A DNA stretch of 36,302 bases from Candidatus Eiseniibacteriota bacterium. GTDB lineage: Bacteria > Eisenbacteria > RBG-16-71-46. The stretch covers positions 1 through 36,302 of the forward strand of contig JACRPT010000116.1 in NCBI GenBank assembly GCA_016223045.1. The letters are read 5' to 3'. The translations under genes and the position numbers were made by a program. Positions 1 through 8,397 of this stretch are shown here, in pieces. The notes below the pieces were generated by a model. That model was not told where the DNA came from. It searched no databases and was given only the letters and a program-made list of their open reading frames with translations. The number at the start of each line of letters is the position of its first letter. Position 1 is the first letter of the stretch.

Positions 1-61
1 GTCGCCCTGTCGTTCTTCGCGAAAGGTTCCCAGGGCCGAACCGCGATGGTACCTTGGCCGC

Positions 62-727
62 GTGGCTTGCCCTCCTGAGGAAGGCGTCATCCGGTTCGAG
101 GTCGAGCACGAGACCCGGCCGCTCGAAGAGCGCACGTTCGGCGAGACGGTCAGAACCCTGGCCGCCTGGCGCGAAGTGCTCGCACGCTTGGGGCTCATCG
201 GCCGGGACCCCGGGCGCTACGAGGGCTATGGCTACGGGAACGTGAGCGCCCGCGTCGGCCCCATGGGCGACGTGGGCCGCGGACAGCGGCGGTTCCTGGT
301 CACCGGCACGCAGACCGGCGGGCGCGCCGACGTGACCCTCGCCGACTTCTGCCTGGTCGAGCGCTACGACATCGTTCGCAACCGGGTGGCGAGCTGCGGG
401 CTGGTCCCGCCCTCCTCGGAGTCGCTGACGCACGCGGCGATCTACGACATCGCCCCCGCGGCGCGCGTGGTGCTGCACGGCCACGCGCCCGAGATCTGGA
501 GGAGCGCGCGCGCGCTGGGCCTCCCGGTCAGCCGTCCCGAGGCGCGGAACGGCACGCCGGCGATGGCGCACGAGGTGCAGCGCCTCTACCGCGAGTCCAC
601 GCTGTCCGCCACCGGGATCCTCGCCATGGGCGGGCACGAGGACGGCGTGATCGCCTTCGGAAGCAGCGCCGGCGAGGCGGGCCAGATCCTGGTGCGCCAC
701 CTGGCGCGCGCCCTGGAGCTGGCGTGA
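62..727 (+). CDS. class II aldolase/adducin-family protein (possible methionine-salvage or DHAP-shunt enzyme)
   Basis: A 221-residue protein with the class II aldolase/adducin fold. Visible marks are a glycine-rich phosphate-loop segment (GYGNVSAR, about residue 57), an SSESLTHAAIYD segment carrying the usual acidic residue, an HGHA pair expected to bind the divalent metal, and a later GGHEDGVIAFG supplying a third metal His. Family members are MtnB (methylthioribulose-1-phosphate dehydratase), fuculose- or rhamnulose-type aldolases and the Ald2 aldolase of the DHAP shunt. The mtnA gene lies 100 bp downstream on the same strand, which favours a methylthioribulose-1-phosphate dehydratase or aldolase role; this is inferred from context. 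The start is uncertain: GTG at 62 is taken, but the frame is open to the left edge of the window and the true start may lie outside it. Confidence 0.8.
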   Translation: MACPPEEGVIRFEVEHETRPLEERTFGETVRTLAAWREVLARLGLIGRDPGRYEGYGYGNVSARVGPMGDVGRGQRRFLVTGTQTGGRADVTLADFCLVERYDIVRNRVASCGLVPPSSESLTHAAIYDIAPAARVVLHGHAPEIWRSARALGLPVSRPEARNGTPAMAHEVQRLYRESTLSATGILAMGGHEDGVIAFGSSAGEAGQILVRHLARALELA

Positions 728-827
728 AAGTCCGCGAGCGCACTCGGGACGGCCTCCGGCGCACGGCTGCTCGCATGCCCCGGCATTGCGGGCGCGCGGA
801 GGATGGTGCCGGGACCGGGGAGCCGGC

Positions 828-1901
828 GTGAAGGTCCGCGGACAGGACATGCGCGTGGTGTGGTGGAGCGACGACGGCATCCACTACATTGACCAGCGGG
901 CGCTCCCGATGCGCGTCGAGATCGGGGTGGCGCGCGATGTCGAAGAGGTGGCGCGCGCCATCGAGGTGATGGCGGTGCGCGGCGCGCCCCTGATCGGCGT
1001 GTTCGCGGCGTACGGGTTCGCGCTGGCCGCGCGGCGGGGCGCGGCGCTCGATGCCGCCTATGCGCGGCTCTCGGGCACGCGCCCGACCGCGCTCAACCTG
1101 TGGTCCGGGCTCGACGCCGTGCGTGCGGCAGCGCCCAACCCGTGTGTGATGCTGGCCGCCGCGCGGGCCTACGACGACGCCGGCATCGCGGCGGCCGAGG
1201 CCATCGGCACGCACGGGCTCACGCTGTTCCGCCACGGCACCCGCGTGCTCACCCATTGCAACGCCGGCTGGCTGGCAGTCCAGGACTGGGGCACCGCGCT
1301 CGCGCCGGTCTACAAGGCGGCGCGCGCCGGCCTCGAGCCGTTCGTCTACGTGAGCGAGACGCGGCCGCGGCTCCAGGGCGCCCGCCTCACCGCGTGGGAG
1401 CTGCGAGAGGAGGGCGTGGCGCACGTGGTGATCGCCGACAGCGCGGCGGCGCACCTGATCCAGCGCGGCCAGGTGGACCTGGTGCTGACCGGAGCCGACC
1501 GCGTGGCCGCGAACGGGGATGCCGCGAACAAGATCGGCACCTACTCGCGGGCGCTGGCCGCGAGCGCGCACGGCGTGCCGTTCTACGTCGCCGCGCCGCT
1601 CAGCACGATAGACCGCGCGATCACTACCGGCGCGGAGATCCCGATCGAGGAGCGGCCGGAAGACGAGGTGCTGACGGTGGAGGGCGTGGACGACTCGGGC
1701 GCGCTGGTGCGCGTGCGCGTGACGCCCGCGGGCACGAAGGCGCTCAATCCCGCCTTCGACGTCACACCCCACCGGCTCATCACCGGCATCGTCACCGAGG
1801 TCGGCATCGTACCCGCCAGTGACCGGGGGATCGCCGAGGCATTCCGGCGCGCGGCGGATGCGACCCGACCCGGGGGCCGCGGCGGCGCGACGCGCGGGTG
1901 A
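828..1901 (+). CDS. mtnA: S-methyl-5-thioribose-1-phosphate isomerase
   Basis: Converts 5-methylthioribose-1-phosphate to 5-methylthioribulose-1-phosphate in methionine salvage; 5'-deoxyribose-phosphate variants are handled in the DHAP shunt. The length of about 357 residues is normal. Signatures seen in order are VRGAPLIGVFAAYG, GTRPTALNLWSGLDAV, VLTHCNAG with the catalytic Cys near residue 144, YVSETRPRLQGARLTAWEL, LVLTGADRVAANGDAANKIG with the catalytic Asp near residue 224, and the C-terminal NPAFDVTPHRLITGIVTE. GTG at 828 gives an N-terminus (MKVRGQDMRVVWW) that matches the family; a longer frame from a TTG at 786 is open but adds unmatched residues. The gene probably forms an operon with the class II aldolase gene upstream. 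Confidence 0.95.
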   Translation: MKVRGQDMRVVWWSDDGIHYIDQRALPMRVEIGVARDVEEVARAIEVMAVRGAPLIGVFAAYGFALAARRGAALDAAYARLSGTRPTALNLWSGLDAVRAAAPNPCVMLAAARAYDDAGIAAAEAIGTHGLTLFRHGTRVLTHCNAGWLAVQDWGTALAPVYKAARAGLEPFVYVSETRPRLQGARLTAWELREEGVAHVVIADSAAAHLIQRGQVDLVLTGADRVAANGDAANKIGTYSRALAASAHGVPFYVAAPLSTIDRAITTGAEIPIEERPEDEVLTVEGVDDSGALVRVRVTPAGTKALNPAFDVTPHRLITGIVTEVGIVPASDRGIAEAFRRAADATRPGGRGGATRG

Positions 1902-1918
1902 GGAGCGGGCAGGCTCGC

Positions 1919-1972
1919 AGCCGGTAGACCGGCACGGGCGGCTATCGCGCCGGCGCTCCACGGCACCCGTGC
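1919..1972. terminator. possible hairpin region between convergent genes
   Basis: The space between mtnA and the convergent propeller gene holds GCCGGT-AG-ACCGGC (1919-1932) and an inverted repeat GCACGGG (1932-1938) / CCCGTGC (1966-1972). There is no T-run, so intrinsic termination is only a guess from position. Confidence 0.25.
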
Positions 1973-2019
1973 GACCGCGAGCCTCTGACCCCCGAGACAC
2001 TGGCCGTGCGGCGAACCCG

Positions 2020-4446
2020 CTATCGGGTCACCACGAGCTTCAGCCGCGCGCTCGCCTCACCCGTCTCGAGGCTGCACAGGTAGATGCCGTGCCCCAGGCC
2101 CGACACCGGGAACGATGCGTGGTGTTCCCCGGCCGGAAGCCGCGCCCGGTCGAGGAGCGTGCGCACCGCGCGACCCTGCAGGTCGAACACTCGCAGCGTG
2201 ACGGTCCCGGCGCGCGCGAGCCGGAAGCGCAGCGTGGCCTCGCGCAAGACCGGGTTGGGCGCGCCGCGCAGCTCGAGCGCATCGGGGAGCCGCGCCGGCG
2301 GCCCGACGCCGACCACGCTAGGGTCCACGATCGCCACGACGTAGCTGTTGGGCTGCCACGAGATGTTGTAGAAGGAGCCGCCCGCGAAGATGGTGTTGCC
2401 CGATGCCAGCAGGGTCTTCACGCTGCCCGCCGCGGCCGGGTCCCACGTGGTGGCCAGCGCGGTGGTGACATCCAGCGACGCGATGTAGTAGCGCACGGCC
2501 GCCCCCGAGTTGAGGTTGGTGAAGTCCCCGCCCAGGTAGAGGGTCGCGCCGTTCACGCCCAGCGCCTGCACGGCGGCGTTCAAGAACGGGTTCCAGTTCG
2601 ACACGGTCCCGGCCGCGTCGATCTGCGCGAGATAGAAGATGGACTTGGCCCCGATCTGGGTGAAGCTCCCGCCCGCGTAGATCATGGATCCGCTCCGCGC
2701 GAGCGCCGTCACGGCGTTGTTCGCGTTCGGGTTCCAGGTCGTGGCGAGGCCGGTGGAGTCGAGCCGGGCGAGCCGGTTGCGCGCCTGGCCGCCGATGCTG
2801 GTGAAGTTGCCGCCGGCGATCACCACGTCCCCGTCCGGCAGCAGGGCGCTCACGACGCCGTTGGGAGCGGGATTCCAGCTCGTGGCGAGACCCGTGCCCG
2901 TGTCGAGCCGTGCGAGCCGGCTGCGGGCCTGGCCGCCGATGCTGGTGAAGTTGCCGGCCGCGTAGATCGCGGGCGCCTGGGCGGCGAGCAGCGTCACCGC
3001 GTTGTCGGCGTCGGGATTCCACGCCGTGAGCGCGCCGCTCGCGACATCGAAGGCGGCAATGCGCCGGCGGGTCTGCCCTGCGACCGTCGTGAAGTCGCCG
3101 CCCACGTAGAGCGCCGCCCCGGAGACGGCGAGAGCCAGCACGTTGCCGTTGGGATTCGGATCCCACGAGGTGGCCGCCCCGGTGGCGAGGTCGAGTGCGG
3201 CCAGCTTGTTGCGCTTCACCACGCCGACGCTGGAGAACGCGCCGCCCGCGACCAGGACCCCGCCGCCCGGCGCCAGCGTGTAGACGAAGGAGTTCGCACC
3301 TGGATTCCACGCGGTCGCCGTCCCGGTCGCGGCGTCCACGGCGGCGATGTAGCGGCGCGTCTGACCGCCGACCGAGAAGAAGCTCCCGCCGAGATAGACC
3401 GTGCCGCCGGCGACCGTGACCGCGTAGACGAAACTGTCGGCGTTGGGATTCCACGAGGTGGTTCCGCCGAAGGTGCTGTTGAGCGCCGCGATCCGGTTGC
3501 GTGACGAGCCGCCGATGCCCGTGAAGTCGCCGCCCGCGTAGATGGTGGACCCGCTGATTGCCAGCGCGCGCACCAAGCCGTTGGCATTGGGGTTCCACGA
3601 GCTGGCCAGGGCGGTGGTCACGCTCACGGCGCCGGCGGAGTTGCGGAGCTGGCCGCCGAGGCTCGAGAACTGGCCGCCGACGTAGAGCGTCGAGTCCGAG
3701 AGGAGCAGGGCGTGGACGAAACTGTTGGCCGCAGGATTCCAGGGGGTCGCCGCGCCGGTCGCGACGTCGAGCGCCGCCAGGGAATTGCGGGCGAGGCCGC
3801 CGATGGTCCCGAACTCGCCGCCGGCGAAGAGCGTGCTGCCGTTCAGCGCCAGCGCCCGCACGCGGCCGCTGGCGTTGGGATTCCATGCGGTCGCGGCGCC
3901 GGAGACGGCGTCGAGCGCGGCGATGCGGTTGCGCGACGAGCCGCCGATGGAAGTGAAGTCGCCCCCGGCGTAGAGGGTCGTCCCGCTCCGCAGGAGAGCG
4001 CGCACCGCGCCATTCGCCCCCGGATTCCACGACGGATCCGTGCTGCCGTCGGACAGGATGTGGGCGAGGTTCTGGCGGACCACGCCACCCGAGAGCTGGA
4101 ACTGGCCGCCGATGAACCAGCCGCCCGCCCCGTCCGGGACGGCCGCGTAGACACCGCCTGAGGCAACGACAGTGACCTTCGCGTAGGGTGCGACCGGGCT
4201 GCCCGTGGCGAGGTCTATGGCCGCGAACGCGCCGGACGCCGGTCCGACGTAGTCGAAGTTGCCGCCGATGTAGAGCGTGTCGCCGGACCTGGCGAGGGCC
4301 AGCACGCTGTTGTTCGCCACCCAGAGCTCCGGGTGGATGGTCTCGATCGCGGTCGCACGGCCGGCGAGCAGCATGGCCGCCGCCCAGAGGCAGGCCAGGC
4401 TGAGACCGGTCGCCCGGCCGGCGCCGATACGCCAGGACTTGTGCAC
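2020..4446 (-). CDS. secreted 14-repeat beta-propeller protein with C-terminal sorting domain
   Basis: About 808 residues, exported and probably displayed on the cell surface. GTG at 4446 is chosen because GGAGG lies just upstream and a signal peptide follows (positive VHKSWRIGAGRATG, then a hydrophobic stretch to about residue 34). The body is 14 copies of a 40-50-residue unit of the form LYAGGDFTSIGGxxRNRIAALD...ATxWNPNANGxVxAL, each with a GG-D/N/S/Q-F turn. These resemble the delta-60-like / DUF5122 repeats and are expected to form beta-propeller blades, so 14 units would make two seven-bladed propellers. The last 85 or so residues (LRGAPNPVLREATLRF to the GIYLCSLE turn) match a FlgD-like / type-IX-like C-terminal sorting domain. 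The ligand is unknown. It is transcribed alone, convergent with mtnA. Confidence 0.85.
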   Translation of the reverse strand: MHKSWRIGAGRATGLSLACLWAAAMLLAGRATAIETIHPELWVANNSVLALARSGDTLYIGGNFDYVGPASGAFAAIDLATGSPVAPYAKVTVVASGGVYAAVPDGAGGWFIGGQFQLSGGVVRQNLAHILSDGSTDPSWNPGANGAVRALLRSGTTLYAGGDFTSIGGSSRNRIAALDAVSGAATAWNPNASGRVRALALNGSTLFAGGEFGTIGGLARNSLAALDVATGAATPWNPAANSFVHALLLSDSTLYVGGQFSSLGGQLRNSAGAVSVTTALASSWNPNANGLVRALAISGSTIYAGGDFTGIGGSSRNRIAALNSTFGGTTSWNPNADSFVYAVTVAGGTVYLGGSFFSVGGQTRRYIAAVDAATGTATAWNPGANSFVYTLAPGGGVLVAGGAFSSVGVVKRNKLAALDLATGAATSWDPNPNGNVLALAVSGAALYVGGDFTTVAGQTRRRIAAFDVASGALTAWNPDADNAVTLLAAQAPAIYAAGNFTSIGGQARSRLARLDTGTGLATSWNPAPNGVVSALLPDGDVVIAGGNFTSIGGQARNRLARLDSTGLATTWNPNANNAVTALARSGSMIYAGGSFTQIGAKSIFYLAQIDAAGTVSNWNPFLNAAVQALGVNGATLYLGGDFTNLNSGAAVRYYIASLDVTTALATTWDPAAAGSVKTLLASGNTIFAGGSFYNISWQPNSYVVAIVDPSVVGVGPPARLPDALELRGAPNPVLREATLRFRLARAGTVTLRVFDLQGRAVRTLLDRARLPAGEHHASFPVSGLGHGIYLCSLETGEASARLKLVVTR

Positions 4447-4578
4447 GGGAGGTCCCTCCGACAGGTCACGGGATGCGGTGCCTTCTGGAGTATGGAACGC
4501 AGGATCCCGGAGGCAGGGGACAGCGCCCGGATTCTGCGGGTGCTCCGGAAGCTCCCGCAAGCGTGAGGTGGCATGGGT

Positions 4579-4584
4579 TAGAAT
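4579..4584 (+). promoter_or_regulatory. candidate minus-10 element TAGAAT
   Basis: TAGAAT fits the TATAAT consensus at five of six positions and lies 45 bp before the nucleotidyltransferase start. No convincing minus-35 is seen at 16-18 bp. The predicted transcript would begin near 4591 and include the GGAGG at 4614-4618. Confidence 0.4.
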
Positions 4585-4628
4585 CCCCGGGTCTGTTCGA
4601 CGCATCGGAGACCGGAGGTCTGAAGCGC

Positions 4629-5144
4629 ATGGAACGGCGCAGCATCGAGGCCATCGTGGACGCCCTGAACCGGGCTGGGGTTCGCTACCTCGTGGTCGGC
4701 GGGCTCGCGGTCGTCGTACATGGGTTCGTACGGTTCACGGCTGACGTCGATCTCGTGTTGGACCCGGAGCGGGATTCAATGCGACGCGCGATCGACGCGC
4801 TGTCGGGGCTCGGCTATCGCCCTCGCGCACCCGTTGCGCTCGGCGACTTCGCCGACCCGGAGAAGCGCCGAGCGTGGATTCGTGAGAAGGGTCTCACGGT
4901 GTTCTCGGTGTTCAGCCGCGAGCATCCAGCGACGGAGATCGACCTGTTCGTGGAGATCCCGTTCGACTTCGCGCGCGTGTACGCGAGTGCCGCACGCTTC
5001 GAAGTTGCGCCTGGGATCGCGGCCACGTTCGTCAGCCTCGCCGACCTGATCGAGATGAAGCGCAAGGCAGGGCGACCCCAGGATCTCCAGGATGTCGCCG
5101 AGCTCGAGTCGCGGCTGGAGTCGAAAGGAGACCCCGATGAGTGA
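4629..5144 (+). CDS. MNT-fold nucleotidyltransferase, DUF6036/AbiEii-like
   Basis: A 171-residue protein with the minimal nucleotidyltransferase signature: YLVVGGLAVVVHGFVRFT followed by ADVDLVLD, giving the GG motif, the D-x-D metal pair and the conserved Arg. A later EIDLFVEIPFDF supplies the third acidic strand, and a C-terminal LADLIEMKRKAGRPQDLQDV helix is typical of DUF6036 and AbiEii-type proteins. The start is ATG at 4629, with GGAGG at 4614-4618. It overlaps the next small gene by 8 bp, so the two are translationally coupled. Such pairs resemble toxin-antitoxin or MNT-partner modules; which substrate is nucleotidylated is unknown. The proposed antidote or partner relationship is inferred. 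Confidence 0.8.
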   Translation: MERRSIEAIVDALNRAGVRYLVVGGLAVVVHGFVRFTADVDLVLDPERDSMRRAIDALSGLGYRPRAPVALGDFADPEKRRAWIREKGLTVFSVFSREHPATEIDLFVEIPFDFARVYASAARFEVAPGIAATFVSLADLIEMKRKAGRPQDLQDVAELESRLESKGDPDE

Positions 5145-5340
5145 CGCGGACCCCCGCGAGGAGTTGCTCTGGGAATCAGGCTGGGAGGGTCACTCGCGTG
5201 CCCAGCGGCGGCGTCTCGCGCGGCTGCCGCTCGCCGAGAAGCTGCTCTGGCTCGAGGAAGCGCACCGGGTCATCCTGCGGCTTCAGGGGAATCGGCCGCG
5301 GGCGGACGACGGCACCTCTTCGACAGGACCCGCCGAATGA
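5137..5340 (+). CDS. small partner protein of the nucleotidyltransferase
   Basis: A 67-residue protein that starts inside the end of the nucleotidyltransferase gene (ATG at 5137, 8-bp overlap). AAAGGAG lies about 6 bp upstream, within the preceding coding sequence. The sequence is acidic at its N-terminus (SDADPREELLWESGWEG), followed by a basic patch (AQRRRLARLPLAEKLLW) and an LWLEEAHRVILRLQ amphipathic helix. Short proteins ending in a W-L-E-E helix are common directly after DUF6036 nucleotidyltransferases. No enzymatic motif is visible. It could be an antitoxin, adaptor or specificity subunit; this rests on neighbourhood only. Confidence 0.7.
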   Translation: MSDADPREELLWESGWEGHSRAQRRRLARLPLAEKLLWLEEAHRVILRLQGNRPRADDGTSSTGPAE

Positions 5341-5442
5341 CCGGCTGCCCCGCTCCTCGGGCCCGGTGAAGGCCACCAGCGCCCGGCGCCGACGCCCGAT
5401 TCGCCCGGCACCCACCCGTCCACCCTCGAGGCAGGAGGCCTC

Positions 5443-5511
5443 ATGAAACGGATCGTCTCGACCCTGGCCCTCCCGGCGCTCACGAGGTGCTCCCGATGCG
5501 TCCGACCCTGA
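5443..5511 (+). CDS. 22-codon leader or truncated signal-peptide ORF
   Basis: ATG at 5443 is preceded by GCAGGAGGCCTC, the best ribosome-binding site in this part of the window. The frame encodes MKRIVSTLALPALTRC and a few more residues, then stops at 5509-5511, inside the start of the MttB-family gene (5496). The first 14 residues look like the beginning of a signal peptide that breaks off. It is either the remnant of a deleted secreted-protein gene or a leader peptide that couples translation into the MttB gene. It is too short to judge by composition. Confidence 0.35.
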   Translation: MKRIVSTLALPALTRCSRCVRP

Positions 5512-6956
5512 GGCTGCTCGACGGCGCGCTGATCGAGCGCATCCTCGCCGAGGCGCGCGACCTGCTGGACGCCCTCGGCGTGGAGGTCCACAACCCGGAC
5601 CTGCTGGAGGCGCTCGCCGGGCACGGCGCCCGCGTGGACCGCGGCACGTCGCGCGCGCACCTGGGCGGAGCGCTGGTGGACCGCGCCCTGGCCACCGCGC
5701 CGCGCGAGTTCCGGCTCCACGACGTGCTCGGGCGCGAGACCCATCACTTCGGCGCCGGGCGCGTCTCCTTCACGCCGGGCTCGTCCGCGATCCACATCCT
5801 CGACGGCGAGACCGGGAAGATCCGCGAGCCGCTGACGGCCGACTACGTCCGCTACGTCAAGGTCGTGAGCGGCCTCACTCACATCGCCTCGCAGAGCACG
5901 GCGTTCGTCCCGGCCGACGTCCCGAGCCGCGTGTCCGACTCGTACCGCCTGTTCCTGAGCCTGCTCTATGGCGAGAAGCCCGTGGTCACGGGCGCCTTCA
6001 CCATCGAGGCGTTCGAGATCATGAAGGACCTGCAGCTCGCCGTGCGCGGCACTGCGGAGGCCCTGAGCGAACAGCCGCTGACCATCTTCTCGTGCTGCCC
6101 GACCGCGCCGCTCAAGTGGAGCGACGTCACCAGCCAGAACGTCGTGGACTGCGCGCGCTGGGGCATCCCGGTCGAGTTCATCTCCATGCCGCTCGCTGGC
6201 TTCATGTCGCCCGTCACTCTGGTGGGCTCGCTGGTCCAGCACGCCGCGGAGACGCTGAGCGGGCTGGTCATCAGCCAGGTCACCCGGCCGGGCGCCCCGG
6301 TGCTGTGGGGCGGCTCGCCCGCCATCTTCGACATCCGCTACGAGACCACGCCGATGGGCGCCATCGAGACCATGATGATGGACTGCGCCTACAGCGAGAT
6401 CGGGCACGCGCTGGGCCTGCCCACGCAGGCCTACATCGCGCTCTCCGACGCCAAGGCGCTGGACGCGCAGGCCGGTCTCGAAACCGGGATCGGCGCCACG
6501 CTCGCCGCGCTCTCGGGCATCGACAGCGTGTCGGGGCCCGGCATGCTCGACTTCGAATCCTGCCAGAGCCTGGAGAAGCTGGTGGTGGACGACGCGATCT
6601 GCGCCATGACGCAGCGCCTGACGCGGGGCATCGAGCCCCGGGATGATTTCCCGGCGCGCCCGCTGTTCGAGGAGCTGCTGCGCGAGAAGCACCTGCTGAT
6701 CGCCCGGCACACGCGCCGCCACCTGCGCGACGAGATCGCCTTCCCGGGTCCCGTGATCGACCGGGCCAACCAGGCGCGCTGGCTGGAGGAGGGCGGCCTG
6801 ACGCTCGGTCAGCGCGCCCGGCGCGAGGTGGCGCGGCTCATCGAGGCCTGGCAGCCGCCGCGGCTCGGCGACGACGTCAAGCGCGAGCTCATCCGGCGCA
6901 TGGAGTCCGAGGCGCGGCGCCACGGCATGGACGCGCTGCCGGAGCGCGCCGAATGA
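5496..6956 (+). CDS. MttB-superfamily corrinoid methyltransferase (non-pyrrolysine type)
   Basis: About 486 residues of the trimethylamine methyltransferase family (COG5598-like). Members transfer a methyl group from a quaternary or tertiary amine such as glycine betaine, carnitine, proline betaine or trimethylamine to the cobalt of a partner corrinoid protein. Family-like segments include FTPGSSAIHILDGETGKIREPL near residue 90, a central TIFSCCPTAPLKWSDV, VLWGGSPAIFDIRYETTPMGAIE and EIGHALGLPTQAYIALSDAK. The frame has no internal TAG, so this is a pyrrolysine-free paralogue whose substrate is probably a quaternary amine; the exact substrate cannot be read from sequence. ATG at 5496 with GAGG nine bases upstream is preferred over GTG at 5487. 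It overlaps the next gene by ATGA. Confidence 0.88.
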   Translation: MRPTLRLLDGALIERILAEARDLLDALGVEVHNPDLLEALAGHGARVDRGTSRAHLGGALVDRALATAPREFRLHDVLGRETHHFGAGRVSFTPGSSAIHILDGETGKIREPLTADYVRYVKVVSGLTHIASQSTAFVPADVPSRVSDSYRLFLSLLYGEKPVVTGAFTIEAFEIMKDLQLAVRGTAEALSEQPLTIFSCCPTAPLKWSDVTSQNVVDCARWGIPVEFISMPLAGFMSPVTLVGSLVQHAAETLSGLVISQVTRPGAPVLWGGSPAIFDIRYETTPMGAIETMMMDCAYSEIGHALGLPTQAYIALSDAKALDAQAGLETGIGATLAALSGIDSVSGPGMLDFESCQSLEKLVVDDAICAMTQRLTRGIEPRDDFPARPLFEELLREKHLLIARHTRRHLRDEIAFPGPVIDRANQARWLEEGGLTLGQRARREVARLIEAWQPPRLGDDVKRELIRRMESEARRHGMDALPERAE

Positions 6957-7660
6957 GAGAGCGGGTCAGGTGGACCGCGGCCGACTCGGTCCCCGAGCGC
7001 GCGGAGGTCCTGAGCCTGCAGGGCATGCCGCCCGGGGCCGGCGTGCCGCCGCGCATCGCGGCGCTCCACGATGCGGCGCTCGCCGCCTATTTGGAGGCCG
7101 CCGAGCCGCGCGCCATCGTCGGCGAGATCTCGCGCGAGGAGTTCGCCGAGGTCTACCGCGGCGCGGGACGCAACGCCGCCGCGACGCCGCTCGAGGCCGT
7201 GTTCCCCCGGGCGGACCGCCTCGCGCTCTTCACGGCCACCGTCGGTCGCGGGCTCACGGAGCGCATCCGCGATCTGTTCGAGCGGAACGAGCCGGCGCTG
7301 GCCGCCATGCTCGACTCGGTCGCCTCGGCCGCGGCCGACCGCCTCGCCACGCTGCTCGGGCCGCGCTACCTGGCGATGGCCGGCGACGCCGGCGCGAACG
7401 GGGCGCGCGTGCTGGCGTACAGTCCCGGCTACTGCGGCTGGCACGTGAGCGGCCAGCGCGCGCTGTTCGCGTTCCTGGAGCCCGGGGAGATCGGCGTCAC
7501 ACTCAATCCGAGTTGCCTGATGGAGCCGCTCAAGTCGGTCTCGGGCGTGCTGGTCGCCGGTCCGGCCGGGATCCATCGGTTCGCTCCGGCATTCCCGTTC
7601 TGCGCGGAGTGCCGGGAGAAGCCGTGCCGCGAGCGGATCGCGGCGCTGTCGGGATCGTGA
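6953..7660 (+). CDS. MetH reactivation-domain-like protein with C-terminal Cys motif
   Basis: A 235-residue protein resembling the AdoMet-binding activation domain of B12-dependent methionine synthase. It has AYSPGYCGWHVSGQRALFAF (residues 155-174), matching the PGY loop of MetH, then IGVTLNPSCLMEPLKSVSG (180-198), matching the strand with the conserved M-x-P-x-x-S-V-S-G. In MetH this domain reductively methylates cob(II)alamin that has become oxidised. The last 20 residues carry C217-x2-C220-x4-C225, absent from MetH, which could hold a metal or Fe-S centre for electron delivery. It starts on ATGA overlapping the MttB-family stop and lies just before the corrinoid carrier gene, so its client is probably that carrier (inferred). 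Confidence 0.85.
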   Translation: MRERVRWTAADSVPERAEVLSLQGMPPGAGVPPRIAALHDAALAAYLEAAEPRAIVGEISREEFAEVYRGAGRNAAATPLEAVFPRADRLALFTATVGRGLTERIRDLFERNEPALAAMLDSVASAAADRLATLLGPRYLAMAGDAGANGARVLAYSPGYCGWHVSGQRALFAFLEPGEIGVTLNPSCLMEPLKSVSGVLVAGPAGIHRFAPAFPFCAECREKPCRERIAALSGS

Positions 7661-7673
7661 GGTGGGAGGAGCC

Positions 7674-8315
7674 ATGAACATCCTGTCCGAGATCGGCGAG
7701 AGCCTTCAGCGGGGCGAGGACGACCGGGTTGGCGCGCTGGTGCGCCAGGCCCTCGAGCAGCGGTGCGAGCCGCATCGGATCCTCAACGAGGGCCTGATCG
7801 CCGGCATGGACGTGGTCGGCGAGCAGTTCCGCCTGCGCGAGATCTTCCTGCCCGACGTGCTGCTCGCGGCGCGCGCGATGTACACCGGGCTCGACCTGCT
7901 GAGGCCGCTGCTCGCGCGCGACGGCGTGCCCACGGCCGGCCGGGTGGTGCTCGGCTCGGTGCACGGCGACCTGCACGACATCGGCAAGAACCTGGTGAGC
8001 ATCATGCTCAAGGGCGCCGGGTTCGACGTGATGGACCTCGGGAACGACGTGCCGGCCGAGAGGTTCGTGGACGCCGCCCGGGAGCATGGCGCGTCGGTCA
8101 TCGGACTCTCCGCGCTGCTCACCACCACCATGCCGGTGATGAAGGAGGTCGTGGAGCTGGTGCGGGCGCGCGGCCTCGCCGGCCGGGTCAGGGTGATCGT
8201 CGGCGGTGCGCCCGTCTCGGAAGCCTGGGCGCGCGAGATCGGCGCCGATGCCCACGGCTACGACGCCGCGAACGCCGTCGAGCGCGTGCGCGCGCTGGTC
8301 GCGGCGAGGGGCTGA
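7674..8315 (+). CDS. methyl-accepting corrinoid protein (MtbC/MttC/MtgC-like)
   Basis: A 213-residue methyl carrier. The first 85 or so residues form the helical cap domain (LPDVLLAARAMYTGLDLL), and the rest is the Rossmann-like cobalamin-binding domain. The key motif GDLHDIGKNLV carries D99-x-H101-x2-G104; H101 is the expected lower axial cobalt ligand. It is followed by SALLTTTMPVMKEVV and VIVGGAPV as in the MtxC and MetH B12 domains. ATG at 7674 follows GGGAGGAGCC. It would accept a methyl group from the MttB-family protein and pass it on. A Hcy-type acceptor gene follows 114 bp downstream. Confidence 0.93.
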   Translation: MNILSEIGESLQRGEDDRVGALVRQALEQRCEPHRILNEGLIAGMDVVGEQFRLREIFLPDVLLAARAMYTGLDLLRPLLARDGVPTAGRVVLGSVHGDLHDIGKNLVSIMLKGAGFDVMDLGNDVPAERFVDAAREHGASVIGLSALLTTTMPVMKEVVELVRARGLAGRVRVIVGGAPVSEAWAREIGADAHGYDAANAVERVRALVAARG

Positions 8316-8397
8316 GGGCGTGCCGGGCGCCGGGCGGCTGCCGTACCCCGCTGCTGTACGCGGCGGGAGGGACGCACCTCGCACCGGGGAGCAGCAC

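Noticed and set aside
1819-3504. 561-codon plus-strand ORF over the propeller gene
   Set aside because: It is antisense to the repeat protein. Its apparent periodicity comes from the propeller repeats on the other strand.
5496-6956. Pyrrolysine-containing MttB
   Set aside because: The frame has no internal TAG, so the protein is the pyrrolysine-free type.
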